Shown here one piece after another: positions 53,024-61,873 of a stretch of 64,000 nt of DNA. Each line of letters begins with the position of its first letter. Positions within the stretch are counted from its first letter, which is position 1. The DNA lies in assembly GCA_014378195.1 (NCBI GenBank), contig JACMOC010000043.1:62001-126000 (forward strand), written 5' to 3'. This DNA is from Oligoflexus sp. (GTDB lineage Bacteria > Bdellovibrionota_B > Oligoflexia > Oligoflexales > Oligoflexaceae). A model generated the notes under the pieces. The model saw nothing but the letters and a program-made list of their open reading frames with translations, did no database searches and was not told the origin of the DNA. The position numbers were made by a program, and so were the translations under genes.

Positions 53024-54031
53024 ATGCTTCGCTCCCTAGCCCTGTCCTGCCTTGTTTTTATTAGTTTTGTCCAAACCGCCCACGCCCAAAACGTGCGGAT
53101 CAAGGAACTCGCCCACTTGCGTGGGGATAGGACCAACAGCCTTATCGGGTTCGGTCTCATTGTCGGTCTGAACAAGACCGGTGATACCCCGACAAGCCTT
53201 GCGAAAAACAAAGCCGTCCAAACCCTGCTAGGTCGCCTTGGAATGACGATCGACAGTGGTCCTGTCACCACACTTTCAGCCGCAGCCGTCATCGTCACGG
53301 CCGAGCTTCCGGCGTTTGCGCGTGTGGGAGATAAAATAGATATCAAAGTTTCTGTCATCGGCGATGCCAAGAGTCTCGCGGGCGGCACATTGCTTTCTAC
53401 GCCCCTCAAATCCGGTGACGGCGAAATTTACGCGATGGCTGACGGGGCAATTGTTCTGGGCCAGGCGAATGGTTCCGGTGTTAAAGTCCAAACCGTATCT
53501 GTGATCGCAGATGGTGGTATGATAGAGAAGGACTTCATTCCTAGCCTCGTGCAAAATCAGGCGATCGATTTGAATTTGGTAAAATCCGACTTTTCCACGT
53601 CCAATCGCATTGCGCTTGCCATCAATCAACACTTTCACGCTGAGATAGCGACCGCAGTTGATCCAGCGCGCGTCAAGGTCCACGTTCCTGAGGCCAGTTG
53701 GTCAAATGTTACGGGATTCATTGCCGAAATGGAAACACTTGAGGTTCTTGCCGATCAAAAAGCGGTCGTTATCATCAATGAGCGAACAGGTACGATCGTC
53801 ATGGGGGGAGACGTGAAGATTTCGCCTATCGCGATTTCCCACAACGGTTTCAGCATCAATGCCGGCGGCAAAGGCAAACCAGCCGACGCCGTCAAAAGCC
53901 TCGATGGTTCAACCGTGAATGATTTGGTCAAGGGTCTGAATCAAATGGGCGTAAAGCCGGAAGATCTTATAAGTATTTTACAATCGATCCATGCCTCAGG
54001 CGCATTGAGGGCTGAGATCAAGCTCATGTGA
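53024..54031 (+). CDS. flgI: Flagellar P-ring protein FlgI
   Basis: FlgI forms the periplasmic P ring around the rod. The 335-residue product has a signal peptide (cut near TAHAQ) and the family motifs VRIKELAHLRGDRTNSLIGF, GLIVGLNKTGD, AAVIVTAELPAFARVGDKID, and a C-terminal HASGALRAEIKLM end. Length is slightly below the enterobacterial protein. It is 15 bases after flgH. Confidence 0.96.
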   Translation: MLRSLALSCLVFISFVQTAHAQNVRIKELAHLRGDRTNSLIGFGLIVGLNKTGDTPTSLAKNKAVQTLLGRLGMTIDSGPVTTLSAAAVIVTAELPAFARVGDKIDIKVSVIGDAKSLAGGTLLSTPLKSGDGEIYAMADGAIVLGQANGSGVKVQTVSVIADGGMIEKDFIPSLVQNQAIDLNLVKSDFSTSNRIALAINQHFHAEIATAVDPARVKVHVPEASWSNVTGFIAEMETLEVLADQKAVVIINERTGTIVMGGDVKISPIAISHNGFSINAGGKGKPADAVKSLDGSTVNDLVKGLNQMGVKPEDLISILQSIHASGALRAEIKLM

Positions 54032-54039
54032 GGGCTATG

Positions 54040-54435
54040 ATGAGCGAAATAAACGCACTTTCAAATGTCTCCGTAAATGATATGAATGCCCAGCGATTTG
54101 AAAAGGTTAACCAGAAGACTCCGGAGAACCTCGAAGAGGTCAAAAAATTATCCAAGGAGTTCGAATCTATATTCATGGAGATTGTGCTAAAATCAATGCG
54201 GGACTCGGTTGACAAGTCCAAATTTATTGATGGCGGCAACGGTGAGCAAATCTTTCAGTCTATGCTCGACACCGAATATGCTAAAAATCTAGCGAACCAA
54301 AATATGACCGGACTTTCGACTTCGATCGAGGACCACCTCACCAAACTGATGGGGGATGGTGGTAAGATAACTGAAGTGCAAAAAGCTGTCGGTCGTGCAC
54401 AATACCAAAAGATCAAAGATACCGAAGAACGTTAA
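54040..54435 (+). CDS. flgJ: Rod-binding protein, FlgJ N-terminal domain only
   Basis: FlgJ caps the growing rod. From ATG 54040 (GAGGG upstream) the protein has 131 residues and matches the rod-binding domain: KLSKEFESIFMEIVLKSMRD, FIDGGNGEQIFQSMLDTEYA. The muramidase domain found in gammaproteobacterial FlgJ is missing, as in many other phyla, so another enzyme must open peptidoglycan for the rod. GTG 54028 is an alternative start overlapping the flgI stop. Confidence 0.9.
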   Translation: MSEINALSNVSVNDMNAQRFEKVNQKTPENLEEVKKLSKEFESIFMEIVLKSMRDSVDKSKFIDGGNGEQIFQSMLDTEYAKNLANQNMTGLSTSIEDHLTKLMGDGGKITEVQKAVGRAQYQKIKDTEER

Positions 54436-54475
54436 ACCGTTACTCAATGCCTTAGGGCTCTGGAGGACGTGACTC

Positions 54476-54826
54476 ATGGATACCAAGATTGGCCCAAATG
54501 TTTCCCCTGCGTTAACCGGCAACACTGCGGGCATTGGCAAAGCCAAGGGCGTTCAGGGTGAAGGCGACGCAAAGAAGATCAAGAGCAAAGGCTCTGAAGG
54601 CGACTACAACGTCAATCTCTCCGGCAAGTCCAAAGAGATAAACGAAGCCCGCCTGAAAGCGCTCGACATCGCACGGGGTACCCCTGATGTTCGCGAAGAC
54701 AAAGTCGCGGAACTCAAAAAGAAAATCGAATCGGGCGAATATAAAGTGAGCTCCGAAAATATCGCCGACGGCATCCTGCGCGAAGCGATTAAAGACGAAC
54801 TCTCCAAAGGCGAGCCTGAGCTCTAA
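54476..54826 (+). CDS. flgM: Anti-sigma-28 factor FlgM
   Basis: FlgM holds sigma-28 (FliA) inactive until it is exported through the completed hook. The 116-residue product is disordered at the N-terminus and contains the sigma-binding C-terminal helix (DVREDKVAELKKKIESGEYK, then VSSENIADGILRE). GGAGG lies nine bases upstream. Its presence implies a fliA gene and sigma-28 promoters elsewhere. Confidence 0.94.
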   Translation: MDTKIGPNVSPALTGNTAGIGKAKGVQGEGDAKKIKSKGSEGDYNVNLSGKSKEINEARLKALDIARGTPDVREDKVAELKKKIESGEYKVSSENIADGILREAIKDELSKGEPEL

Positions 54827-54845
54827 TCACCTGTGAGGCCCAATT

Positions 54846-55412
54846 ATGATAGGGAATCAAGGCGTAGGCAACCGTCTCAATAAAGTCACCGAAAATTGCG
54901 CGTTTCTTTTCGAAGTCCTCAAAGACTTCGAAGTGGTCATCACGCGCGAAAACGATGCCATTGGTCGTTCTGATCTCGCTGAACTTGAGGCGATCACGGA
55001 CGAAAAAGTCATTTTTGGCGAAAAAGTCAAAAAGTATATTCGCGCTCTGAAAGAGTCGATGGACCTGCTGACCTCGGAAGTTGTCGATTTTGAAATTGAA
55101 TCCAACGACGAACGCCAACTCACACAGTATGTTGCCGTGATTCGCGAGCCCTTGCTCAAAGCGCATCCTCAGCTCGAGCCTGAGTTGAAAAACATGGAAA
55201 CCTGGGCTGGAAAATTGAAAGACCTGCGGGTCGGTATTTTCGCCAAGGTCGAAACCAACGCTTATCTCGTGCAGAGACTTCTGCATTACCACCGCGAGAC
55301 TTATGCTTTCTGGCAAGCGGTTGTCCGCGAGTCGGAAGCCGTTTATGGCCAAACCGGCAAAACCAAATATGGGAATGGCTCACAGAAGTCCATACTCAAC
55401 GTTAGGACCTAA
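54846..55412 (+). CDS. flgN: Flagellar export chaperone FlgN
   Basis: FlgN escorts FlgK and FlgL to the export gate. The 188-residue product is all-helical with weak sequence conservation. Assignment rests on its place between flgM and flgK, its length, and a helical segment resembling FlgN (TDEKVIFGEKVKKYIRALKE). GAGG is seven bases before the ATG. It ends four bases before flgK. Confidence 0.82.
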   Translation: MIGNQGVGNRLNKVTENCAFLFEVLKDFEVVITRENDAIGRSDLAELEAITDEKVIFGEKVKKYIRALKESMDLLTSEVVDFEIESNDERQLTQYVAVIREPLLKAHPQLEPELKNMETWAGKLKDLRVGIFAKVETNAYLVQRLLHYHRETYAFWQAVVRESEAVYGQTGKTKYGNGSQKSILNVRT

Positions 55413-55415
55413 TCT

Positions 55416-56828
55416 ATGTCAGGTCTGTTTCACTCGCTCAATATCGGCTCTGAATCCCTCTTTGCCAGCCGGCAAGGTGTGGATACGGCTGGTCATAACA
55501 TTGCGAATGCTCAGACCGAAGGTTTTTCCCGTCAACGTGTGAATCTTGAAACACGGGCTCCCTCGGAGACCCGTGGTGTCGTCATTGGTAACGGAGTGTT
55601 TGTCAAAAACATCTCGCGCGCTCATGACTCCTTCCTCGAAAAACAATTGAACGACACGCATCAGGAGATGGGGCACTCCACGGCACGATTCGATAGCCTT
55701 AAGCCCCTCGAAAACATTTACAGCCCCGAGCTCGGCAATGGAATATCCGCCGAGCTCGATAAGTTTTATAACTCCCTCCAGGACCTTTCAAACTTTCCGG
55801 AAGAACTTCCTGTCCGTACCGGCGTTCGTGAGTCCGCGCAGAACGTCGTCAACGCTTTCCGTCACACCGACGAAAGCCTGAAGGTGCAGCGCGATGACAT
55901 CAATAACCGTATCCAGGGCGAAGTTCAGGAAGCATCCGGCATGATTGCCGATATCGCCAACCTCAACATCGCGATCAAAGGTGCGGAGACAAGCTCGAGC
56001 AAGGAAGTCCCTGACCTCATGGATCAGCAGGATAAGATACTCCGCGAGCTCACCAAAAAGATGGATATCTCTTATTATCGCGGCGATCAAAACATGGTCG
56101 TGGTCCGTGGTCCATCAGAAACTCTCCTCGTTGATCGAGGCGAAGCCGCGCGGATGGATGTCGCGCGAAGCGATGATAAATCTCAGTTTGATATCGTGGT
56201 CCTCGACGGAGCAGCCTGGAAGCCGACTATCGTCACGCACGACAACAAAAAAGGCCGTTTAGCCGGAATGATTGAAGTCCGCGATAAGGTTATCCCGAAC
56301 CTTCTCGAAGACAACAACAAGATGGCCACGGCTTTTGCCGGCTCGATGAACGCGATCCATCGCCAGGGTTTTGGGCTTAAAGATTACAAAGAAACCACGG
56401 GACGTGATTTTTTTGAGATCAAAAATATCGATAATGCGGCTGCAACTCTCGCGTTGGATAGTCGCATCGTGGAATCGACCAATGCGATTTCCGTAGCCGC
56501 GTCGCCCAATGCTCCCGGAGACAACGTTCTTGCCAATAAGATGATTCGCGTTAAGGACGAGAAGATCATGGGAGACGCAAGTCTCGGCGACTATTACGCA
56601 AACTATGTCGGGGTTTTCGGTCTTGACCTCCAGCGGTCGCAGCAGACCAAAGAGGCCGATGATACTCTGATTCGCAATCTCAACTCTCGACGTGACGCCA
56701 TCTCAGGTGTGTCGATGGATGAAGAGGCAACAAACCTTCTGAAATGGCAGGCGAACTTTACGGCTTCCTCGAAGGTCATCACGACCGTCGATGAAATGAT
56801 CGAAACCGTCCTCCAGATGAAACGGTAG
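55416..56828 (+). CDS. flgK: Flagellar hook-associated protein 1 FlgK
   Basis: FlgK joins hook to filament. The 470-residue product starts SGLFHSLNIGSESLFASRQG followed by DTAGHNIANAQTEGFSRQRV, the classic FlgK N-terminus, and ends GVSMDEEATNLLKWQANFTA plus DEMIETVLQM. Its central domains are shorter than the 547 residues of E. coli. AGGA lies eight bases before the ATG. Confidence 0.97.
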   Translation: MSGLFHSLNIGSESLFASRQGVDTAGHNIANAQTEGFSRQRVNLETRAPSETRGVVIGNGVFVKNISRAHDSFLEKQLNDTHQEMGHSTARFDSLKPLENIYSPELGNGISAELDKFYNSLQDLSNFPEELPVRTGVRESAQNVVNAFRHTDESLKVQRDDINNRIQGEVQEASGMIADIANLNIAIKGAETSSSKEVPDLMDQQDKILRELTKKMDISYYRGDQNMVVVRGPSETLLVDRGEAARMDVARSDDKSQFDIVVLDGAAWKPTIVTHDNKKGRLAGMIEVRDKVIPNLLEDNNKMATAFAGSMNAIHRQGFGLKDYKETTGRDFFEIKNIDNAAATLALDSRIVESTNAISVAASPNAPGDNVLANKMIRVKDEKIMGDASLGDYYANYVGVFGLDLQRSQQTKEADDTLIRNLNSRRDAISGVSMDEEATNLLKWQANFTASSKVITTVDEMIETVLQMKR

Positions 56829-56837
56829 GTGCTGTAA

Positions 56838-57737
56838 ATGCGTGTATCAGATAGACAGCGTTATGATCAGGCGAACTTCCGGGTTGATCAAGCGAAAACT
56901 GAGAACTCCAATAACCTCGAGCAATTGTCGACGCAAAAACGCGTGACTAAAGTCTCGGATGACCCCGTTGCGGTCGGTCAGATTCTGCGTCGGCGTTCGA
57001 CTTTAAGTAATATAGAACAGTATTCAAAAAACGTCGAATTCACCAAAGGTTATATCGATCGAACGGAATCCTCTCTACAGGGGATTCACGATTATCTGAT
57101 ACGTGCGAAAGAACTCGCGGTCAGCCTTTCCAGTGGAACATACGCTGCCAATAGCCGGGAATCCGCGGGCCTCGAGGTCAAAGAGATTCTCGAAGGTGTG
57201 GTTTCCCTTGCCAACTCACAGTATAACAATCGTTATGTGTTTGGAGGGTTTCGCACCCAGACACCTCCTATTACAGGGGATGGGGAATTTTCTGGAGACG
57301 ATGGCGCGATTTACCTGCCGGTGGAAAACGGTACGTTCCGGCAAATCAATTTGCAGGCCCGCGCGCTGTTTGAGCCGACTGCGGATGAACGCGCCAAGGG
57401 CCACTTTGGAATGGTCGAGACTCTGGCCTTGCTTCGTGATTCATTGAAAGACAACAATGTCCAAGGCATCCGGAAAGCGATGGACGAACTTGATATCCAG
57501 ATGGATAAAACCACCTCGAGCCAATCATCTCTCGGTGCTGTTTACAACGCCGTAGACGAAACTTCCAAACGTCTTGAACTCGGCAACGAACTCACTCATG
57601 CGGATCTGTCTCGCCTGGAAGACGCGGATGTCTACAAGGCGACTACAGATTTCAAGAAGTCGGAAGCGGTTCTGCAGAGTACGCTTATGGCTTCGAATAA
57701 GTTGCTTCAGCCGTCCTTGCTGAATTATTTGCAGTAA
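56838..57737 (+). CDS. flgL: Flagellar hook-associated protein 3 FlgL
   Basis: FlgL is the second junction protein between hook and filament. The 299-residue sequence shows a flagellin-like N-terminus (MRVSDRQRYDQANFRVDQA) with STQKRVTKVSDDPVAVGQIL. The later NSQYNNRYVFGGFRTQTPPI motif is typical of FlgL. The C-terminus is helical. It lies nine bases after flgK. Confidence 0.95.
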   Translation: MRVSDRQRYDQANFRVDQAKTENSNNLEQLSTQKRVTKVSDDPVAVGQILRRRSTLSNIEQYSKNVEFTKGYIDRTESSLQGIHDYLIRAKELAVSLSSGTYAANSRESAGLEVKEILEGVVSLANSQYNNRYVFGGFRTQTPPITGDGEFSGDDGAIYLPVENGTFRQINLQARALFEPTADERAKGHFGMVETLALLRDSLKDNNVQGIRKAMDELDIQMDKTTSSQSSLGAVYNAVDETSKRLELGNELTHADLSRLEDADVYKATTDFKKSEAVLQSTLMASNKLLQPSLLNYLQ

Positions 57738-57784
57738 GAATTGCGGTCTAAAGATTAGCGCCATCTGCCAGGGAGGGTAAAAAG

Positions 57785-58084
57785 GTGCTTGTATTAACGA
57801 GGAAAGTTGGAGAAGGGATTGCTATCGGCGATGATATAAAAATCGTCGTGATGCAGATAAAAGGCAAGCAGGTACGGCTCGGCATCAAGGCGAGCCCTAA
57901 TACTGTTGTTCATCGTGAAGAAGTGTATCAACGCATCCAGGATGAGAACCGGCAAGCCTCTTATTCGCAGGTCGCAAGCGTCGATCAAGCCTCGGATATC
58001 ATGGAAGATAGTGAGGTCATGCAAGATCCCAGTCACACGCCGTTCAAAAAAGTCGTGCGCGGATCGAAAAAGTCTGATTCCTGA
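57785..58084 (+). CDS. csrA: Carbon storage regulator CsrA, extended C-terminus
   Basis: CsrA binds GGA motifs in mRNA leaders and usually blocks translation. It starts at GTG 57785 with GGGAGGG eight bases upstream. Residues 1-55 match the family ([39 protein letters not shown]). Total length is 99 residues against the usual 60-70; the extra 35-40 residues are acidic then basic and likely disordered. It precedes fliW, the gene of its protein antagonist in other bacteria. Confidence 0.95.
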   Translation: MLVLTRKVGEGIAIGDDIKIVVMQIKGKQVRLGIKASPNTVVHREEVYQRIQDENRQASYSQVASVDQASDIMEDSEVMQDPSHTPFKKVVRGSKKSDS

Positions 58085-58179
58085 AGAGTCACGAGTCTAT
58101 TCTTGTTGGTCCCATAAACTTGAGATAGACTGAAGAATAGGTTCTCCATAATCCAATGACAATTCCAAGGAGTAGGGCC

Positions 58180-58728
58180 TTGATCAAGGTGAAAACAACG
58201 CGCTTCGGCGAGATCGATATCGACGAAAAAGATGTGATCACCCTCCCGGCTGGCATCATCGGTTTTCCGGAACTCAAACAATATGTGCTGCTCGACCACG
58301 ATCAAGATTCGCCTTTTAAATGGCTTCAGGCCTTGGAAGATGGCGCGATTGCTTTTGTTCTCATCAATCCCCTCCTCTTCAAACCTGACTACCTTGTCGA
58401 AGTGAATGAAGGCGAAGTCGGTGACCTTGAGATTGAAAACGAAGAGGATGCAGTGGTATCCGTAATCATTACTATGCCAAGTGATCCGCAAAAAATGACG
58501 GCTAACCTCAAAGCGCCGGTGATTTTCAACCTAAAAAATCACAAAGGTCGTCAGATTATTCTCAATTCGTCAGAATACACGACTCGTCATAATATTATGG
58601 AAGAGATGCGCAAATATACGGCTCAACCTAAAACGGGCGAACTCGATGCAACTATCGAGCAGGCGAAAGAAGAGACACAAGAGAAAAAGACATCCGTTGG
58701 CAAATCTAAGGTCGAGAAAAAGGGCTAA
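58180..58728 (+). CDS. fliW: Flagellar assembly factor FliW
   Basis: FliW binds flagellin and, in Bacillus and Campylobacter, antagonises CsrA so that flagellin synthesis matches export. I chose TTG 58180 (AAGGAG eight bases upstream; (M)IKVKTTRFGEIDIDEKD), giving 182 residues; ATG 58156 lacks a ribosome-binding site. Family motifs are LPAGIIGFPELKQYVLLDHD and PFKWLQALEDGAIAFVLINP. A Lys/Glu-rich tail of about 25 residues is extra. It closes the flagellar cluster; a terminator follows. Confidence 0.94.
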   Translation: MIKVKTTRFGEIDIDEKDVITLPAGIIGFPELKQYVLLDHDQDSPFKWLQALEDGAIAFVLINPLLFKPDYLVEVNEGEVGDLEIENEEDAVVSVIITMPSDPQKMTANLKAPVIFNLKNHKGRQIILNSSEYTTRHNIMEEMRKYTAQPKTGELDATIEQAKEETQEKKTSVGKSKVEKKG

Positions 58729-58755
58729 GACTCTAAGCCCTGGTTTTCACGTGTA

Positions 58756-58794
58756 GAAGGGAAGTTCCATAAGGAGCTTCCCTTCAATGTTTTT
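58756..58794. terminator. Bidirectional hairpin after fliW
   Basis: GAAGGGAAG pairs with CTTCCCTTC, with inner TCC/GGA pairing, followed by AATGTTTTT on the plus strand. It overlaps the stop codon of the convergent aminotransferase gene. It ends the flagellar transcript. Confidence 0.7.
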
Positions 58795-59677
58795 CAGCAC
58801 CCGAGCTCGGATTGAGCACGGCTTGCGAAAGCCACGAATTAAAGAGGCGATGAATGTGCCAGAAAACGGCGTTTTTGCGGCACGAATGAAGACGGTGTTT
58901 ATCAACTAAACTCACTGGACGTAAAAGCCTTAGGCTCGACGTGATAAAAGCTTCGTCAAAGCGAGGGAGCTCCTCGATCATGATCGGTCTTTCCGTCACC
59001 GGAATTTTCGCACTTGTGAGGAGTTCTATCGTCCGGGCTCGCGTGATTCCAGGAAGGATGCCGCTCGCCAAAGGCGGTGTCGCAATCTCAACGAGATCCC
59101 CTTCCCGACTCAAAAAGAACACATTCGCCAAGCCGGTTTCTAAGAGTTCGCCATCCGCACTCAACCACAGGATATCGTCAAATCCTTCGCGGGCTGCAGC
59201 TGCGGATGCACTGATCGTGTTGAGATAGTTGTTGGTCTTTGTCACATCGTCGCGTTGATGGGCGGGATGCCGTTTCGATTTAAGCTTCACACCTTCAGAA
59301 TCTGGTTTGTACAAGGGAAACGGTATTGGCTTTGCGTAAAGGTAACGCTCAGGCTTCAGGGCCTCCAGCGGGATTAGAGGCCCCCCTATTCCGCGCGAAA
59401 CGACGAGTCGAAGCGATGTATATTCCGACGGATGGGCGCTGAGCAGGTGATCGATGTCAAACTGCAGAATCTCGTTCGACCAGGGAACTGGAATTTCGTG
59501 AATTCGAGCGCTGTTTCGCAATCTTTCCATATGGCGTTCAAAGTCGATCAAGACCCCGTTTTTCGCCGCAAAAATTTCGTATATGCAGTCCCCATACAGG
59601 AAACCACGGTCAAGCGCTGGGATCATCGCTTCCGATTCGGGGTGTACGATCCCGTTAATCATGACATAGGACGACAT
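58784..59677 (-). CDS. Aminotransferase class IV (branched-chain or D-amino-acid type)
   Basis: Class IV PLP enzymes include IlvE, D-amino-acid transaminases and aminodeoxychorismate lyase. From ATG 59677 (AAGGA seven bases upstream) it has 297 residues. Family features are IPALDRGFLYGDCIYEIF near the start, the PLP-lysine region KTNNYLN, and ELLETGLANVFFLSREGDLV with the loop PLASGILPGITRA. The subgroup cannot be decided from motifs. Its unusual C-terminal tail is about 15-20 residues longer than needed for the fold. It is divergent from rimO. Confidence 0.88.
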   Translation of the reverse strand: MSSYVMINGIVHPESEAMIPALDRGFLYGDCIYEIFAAKNGVLIDFERHMERLRNSARIHEIPVPWSNEILQFDIDHLLSAHPSEYTSLRLVVSRGIGGPLIPLEALKPERYLYAKPIPFPLYKPDSEGVKLKSKRHPAHQRDDVTKTNNYLNTISASAAAAREGFDDILWLSADGELLETGLANVFFLSREGDLVEIATPPLASGILPGITRARTIELLTSAKIPVTERPIMIEELPRFDEAFITSSLRLLRPVSLVDKHRLHSCRKNAVFWHIHRLFNSWLSQAVLNPSSGAEKH

Positions 59678-59776
59678 AGTTAGTCCTTGCGGTTTGAAGA
59701 TGAGAGTGCTAGTCAAGGCAGTCCTCTCACTTATTGACTTAGTGAAGGTCTGCCCGCCAATAGGAGTGTAATTATC

Positions 59777-61120
59777 ATGGAAGTTTTAGCTTCCCCATCC
59801 CGCAAAGTCCATTTGATTTCTCTTGGCTGCGCTCGGAATCGGGCCGACTCGGAAGTTATGCTGGGTTCTCTTATGTCGAGTGGTTATACGATCACCGATG
59901 ATGCGGAAGAGGCCGACACCGTAGTTATCAACACCTGTGGTTTTATCGAAGCGGCTAAAGCGGAAAGCGTCCAAACTATTCTGGACGCGGCCGAGTTGAA
60001 GAAAATCAATCCCAATATGAAAGTCGTTGTCGCGGGTTGTTTGACTCAGCGTTACAAGGGCCAACTCGTCGAAGGTTTGCCTGAAGTCGACCTCTTCATC
60101 GGAACGGATGAATTTCCGAAAATCGCTGAGTTTCTTCAGCAGGATCTCCCAAAGGGTACTGTTCGCGCGCAAAGAACACATTATCTTTACGACGGCAGTT
60201 TGCCGAAAAAGAATACGCTTACATCGTCGAGCGCCTACGTAAAAGTCGCCGAAGGATGCCAGCACAATTGTTCGTTCTGCATTATTCCGGCAATTCGCGG
60301 TCAGTTGCGCTCGCGTCCTATCGCGAACGTTGTTCAGGAAGCCGTTGCACTTGCCAAAGAGGGCGTCAGAGAGCTGAACTTGATCGCTCAAGACCTGGCC
60401 GCATACGGGCGTGATTGGGGCTCATCCGATCTACTTGAGCTTCTAAAAGCGCTGGTCGAGGTCGATGGCATTGAGTGGATTCGCCTCCTGTATGTTTATC
60501 CAGAAAACATCAGCGATGAATTTATCGAATTTTTTGCTTCGCATCCCAAAATCGTGAAATACCTTGATATTCCCGTACAACACGCCAGCGACGATCTCCT
60601 GAAAAAGATGAATCGCGACATTTCGCAAGACGGTCTGCGAAGGATCTTTGGCAAGCTGCGGGAGCGCGTGCCGGGAATCGCAATCCGGACCTCAGTGATG
60701 GTTGGTTTCCCCGGTGAAACGGACGATGATTTTGAGCAGCTTCGTGACTTTGTCATCGAGCAGCGTTTTGATCACCTTGGTTGTTTCACATATTCGCAGG
60801 AAGAAGGAACTGTCGCGGGTCGGATGAAAGAGCAGATCGAAGAAGACGTGAAGCTGGAACGCCAGGCTGAGATCATGGCGCTTCAAAGAGAAATATCTGC
60901 GGATCGTCTCGTGGATTACGTAGGAAAAGTCGTGACTGTACTCGTCAAAGGGCTCTCTGACGAATCCGATCTACTTGCCGAAGGACGTCTCAGCACGCAA
61001 GCGCCTGAAGTCGACGGCGTTGTTTATATCAACGACGGTGACTTCAAGCCTGGTACGATTCAAAACGTACTGATCACCGATTCCCACGATTACGATCTCG
61101 TGGGGCGTGTTGTCGACTGA
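59777..61120 (+). CDS. rimO: Ribosomal protein S12 methylthiotransferase RimO
   Basis: RimO, a radical-SAM enzyme, adds a methylthio group to an aspartate of S12. The 447-residue protein has the N-terminal UPF0004 domain (ISLGCARNRADSEVMLGSL, INTCGFIEAAKAES), the radical-SAM cluster CQHNCSFC and a C-terminal TRAM-like domain. The MiaB relative is excluded mainly by the N-terminal SLGC-x-x-N-x-x-DSE pattern. Its target S12 is encoded at 13721-14095. GGAG precedes the ATG. Confidence 0.94.
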   Translation: MEVLASPSRKVHLISLGCARNRADSEVMLGSLMSSGYTITDDAEEADTVVINTCGFIEAAKAESVQTILDAAELKKINPNMKVVVAGCLTQRYKGQLVEGLPEVDLFIGTDEFPKIAEFLQQDLPKGTVRAQRTHYLYDGSLPKKNTLTSSSAYVKVAEGCQHNCSFCIIPAIRGQLRSRPIANVVQEAVALAKEGVRELNLIAQDLAAYGRDWGSSDLLELLKALVEVDGIEWIRLLYVYPENISDEFIEFFASHPKIVKYLDIPVQHASDDLLKKMNRDISQDGLRRIFGKLRERVPGIAIRTSVMVGFPGETDDDFEQLRDFVIEQRFDHLGCFTYSQEEGTVAGRMKEQIEEDVKLERQAEIMALQREISADRLVDYVGKVVTVLVKGLSDESDLLAEGRLSTQAPEVDGVVYINDGDFKPGTIQNVLITDSHDYDLVGRVVD

Positions 61121-61132
61121 GCGAAAAGCGAG

Positions 61133-61166
61133 AGTGGATTCTCTCAGAATGCTGCGAGAGTCCACT
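61133..61166. repeat. Inverted repeat between convergent genes
   Basis: AGTGGA/TCCACT and CTCTC/GAGAG form an 11-bp interrupted stem just after rimO, overlapping the end of the next (minus-strand) gene. There is no U-run on either strand. It may act as a 3' stability element. Confidence 0.4.
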
Positions 61167-61551
61167 GACCAGTGACACCCGAAAACTTGTGTTTCGAGGG
61201 ATCGTAAACCGGGCTGATGCGTAGAGGCGACTTTGCGATATCTTGAAAGGCGTATGTTTGGGCCTCTTCAAAGGTCGCTGCTACCGGAGTAAAGATCATG
61301 TATGTGCCCATAAGACTACCCGCGATAAATCCCACGGAAGCTCCAACAGCGACATAACGCAGGTTTTTATCCGGCTTGGGTTGAAAGCTCAAAAGAGCTG
61401 CTCCGAAAGCCGCGCCGAAAGCCGCGCCGTATCCTGCGGTAACAAAAAGGTCTTGAAAGCGCTCTTCTGTCGTAATCATCTGAGCGTGGCAAGTACCTGA
61501 CATTAAAGACGAACTGATGGTGAGTCCAACTAAAAGGAGAGCGCGCTTCAT
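61144..61551 (-). CDS. Small exported protein with glycine-zipper segment
   Basis: The 135-residue product has a signal peptide (cut near GTCHAQ) and a Gly/Ala-rich hydrophobic segment (AGYGAAFGAAFGAALLSF) plus a second one (VAVGASVGFIAGSLMGTYMI). This suggests a two-helix glycine-zipper inner- or outer-membrane protein. AAGG lies ten bases before the ATG. No named family recognised. Confidence 0.65.
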   Translation of the reverse strand: MKRALLLVGLTISSSLMSGTCHAQMITTEERFQDLFVTAGYGAAFGAAFGAALLSFQPKPDKNLRYVAVGASVGFIAGSLMGTYMIFTPVAATFEEAQTYAFQDIAKSPLRISPVYDPSKHKFSGVTGQWTLAAF

Positions 61552-61703
61552 AAGTGAGTTACCTTTTCCTTTGAAATTTCTAAAGGAAGCTATATTTTAA
61601 GTCTACCAAGCCAGAGTGTTTTTGCCTAGAAAGCGCCCGATAAACGATTATTCGGCAAAGATTTTGGCTTTTTGCAAGTGCTTGACCCCCGGGCCGATAG
61701 GGA

Positions 61704-61732
61704 TTGACAAGCTAAAAATAATCCCCTATGCA
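61704..61732 (+). promoter_or_regulatory. Candidate rho promoter
   Basis: A perfect TTGACA (61704-61709) precedes TATGCA (61727-61732) by 17 bases, leaving a leader of about 135 bases before rho. rho genes of other bacteria have autoregulated leaders. The rest of the gap 61552-61873 shows no gene. Confidence 0.5.
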
Positions 61733-61873
61733 ACTGATTAGGGAATGAGGTAACATTCAACCTCACAGTGTTCCTGCCCTTAGCATGAGTCTTCACTTAC
61801 GTTTTCAGCTAATGTTTACGAACTCTATAATTCATCCAACCAATCTTTAATTACCCACCGAAGAGAGCTAATC

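Noticed and set aside
61636..61643. Sigma-28-like -10 (CCCGATAA) in the rho leader
   Set aside because: There is no TAAA-type -35 at the right distance, and rho is not a flagellar gene.
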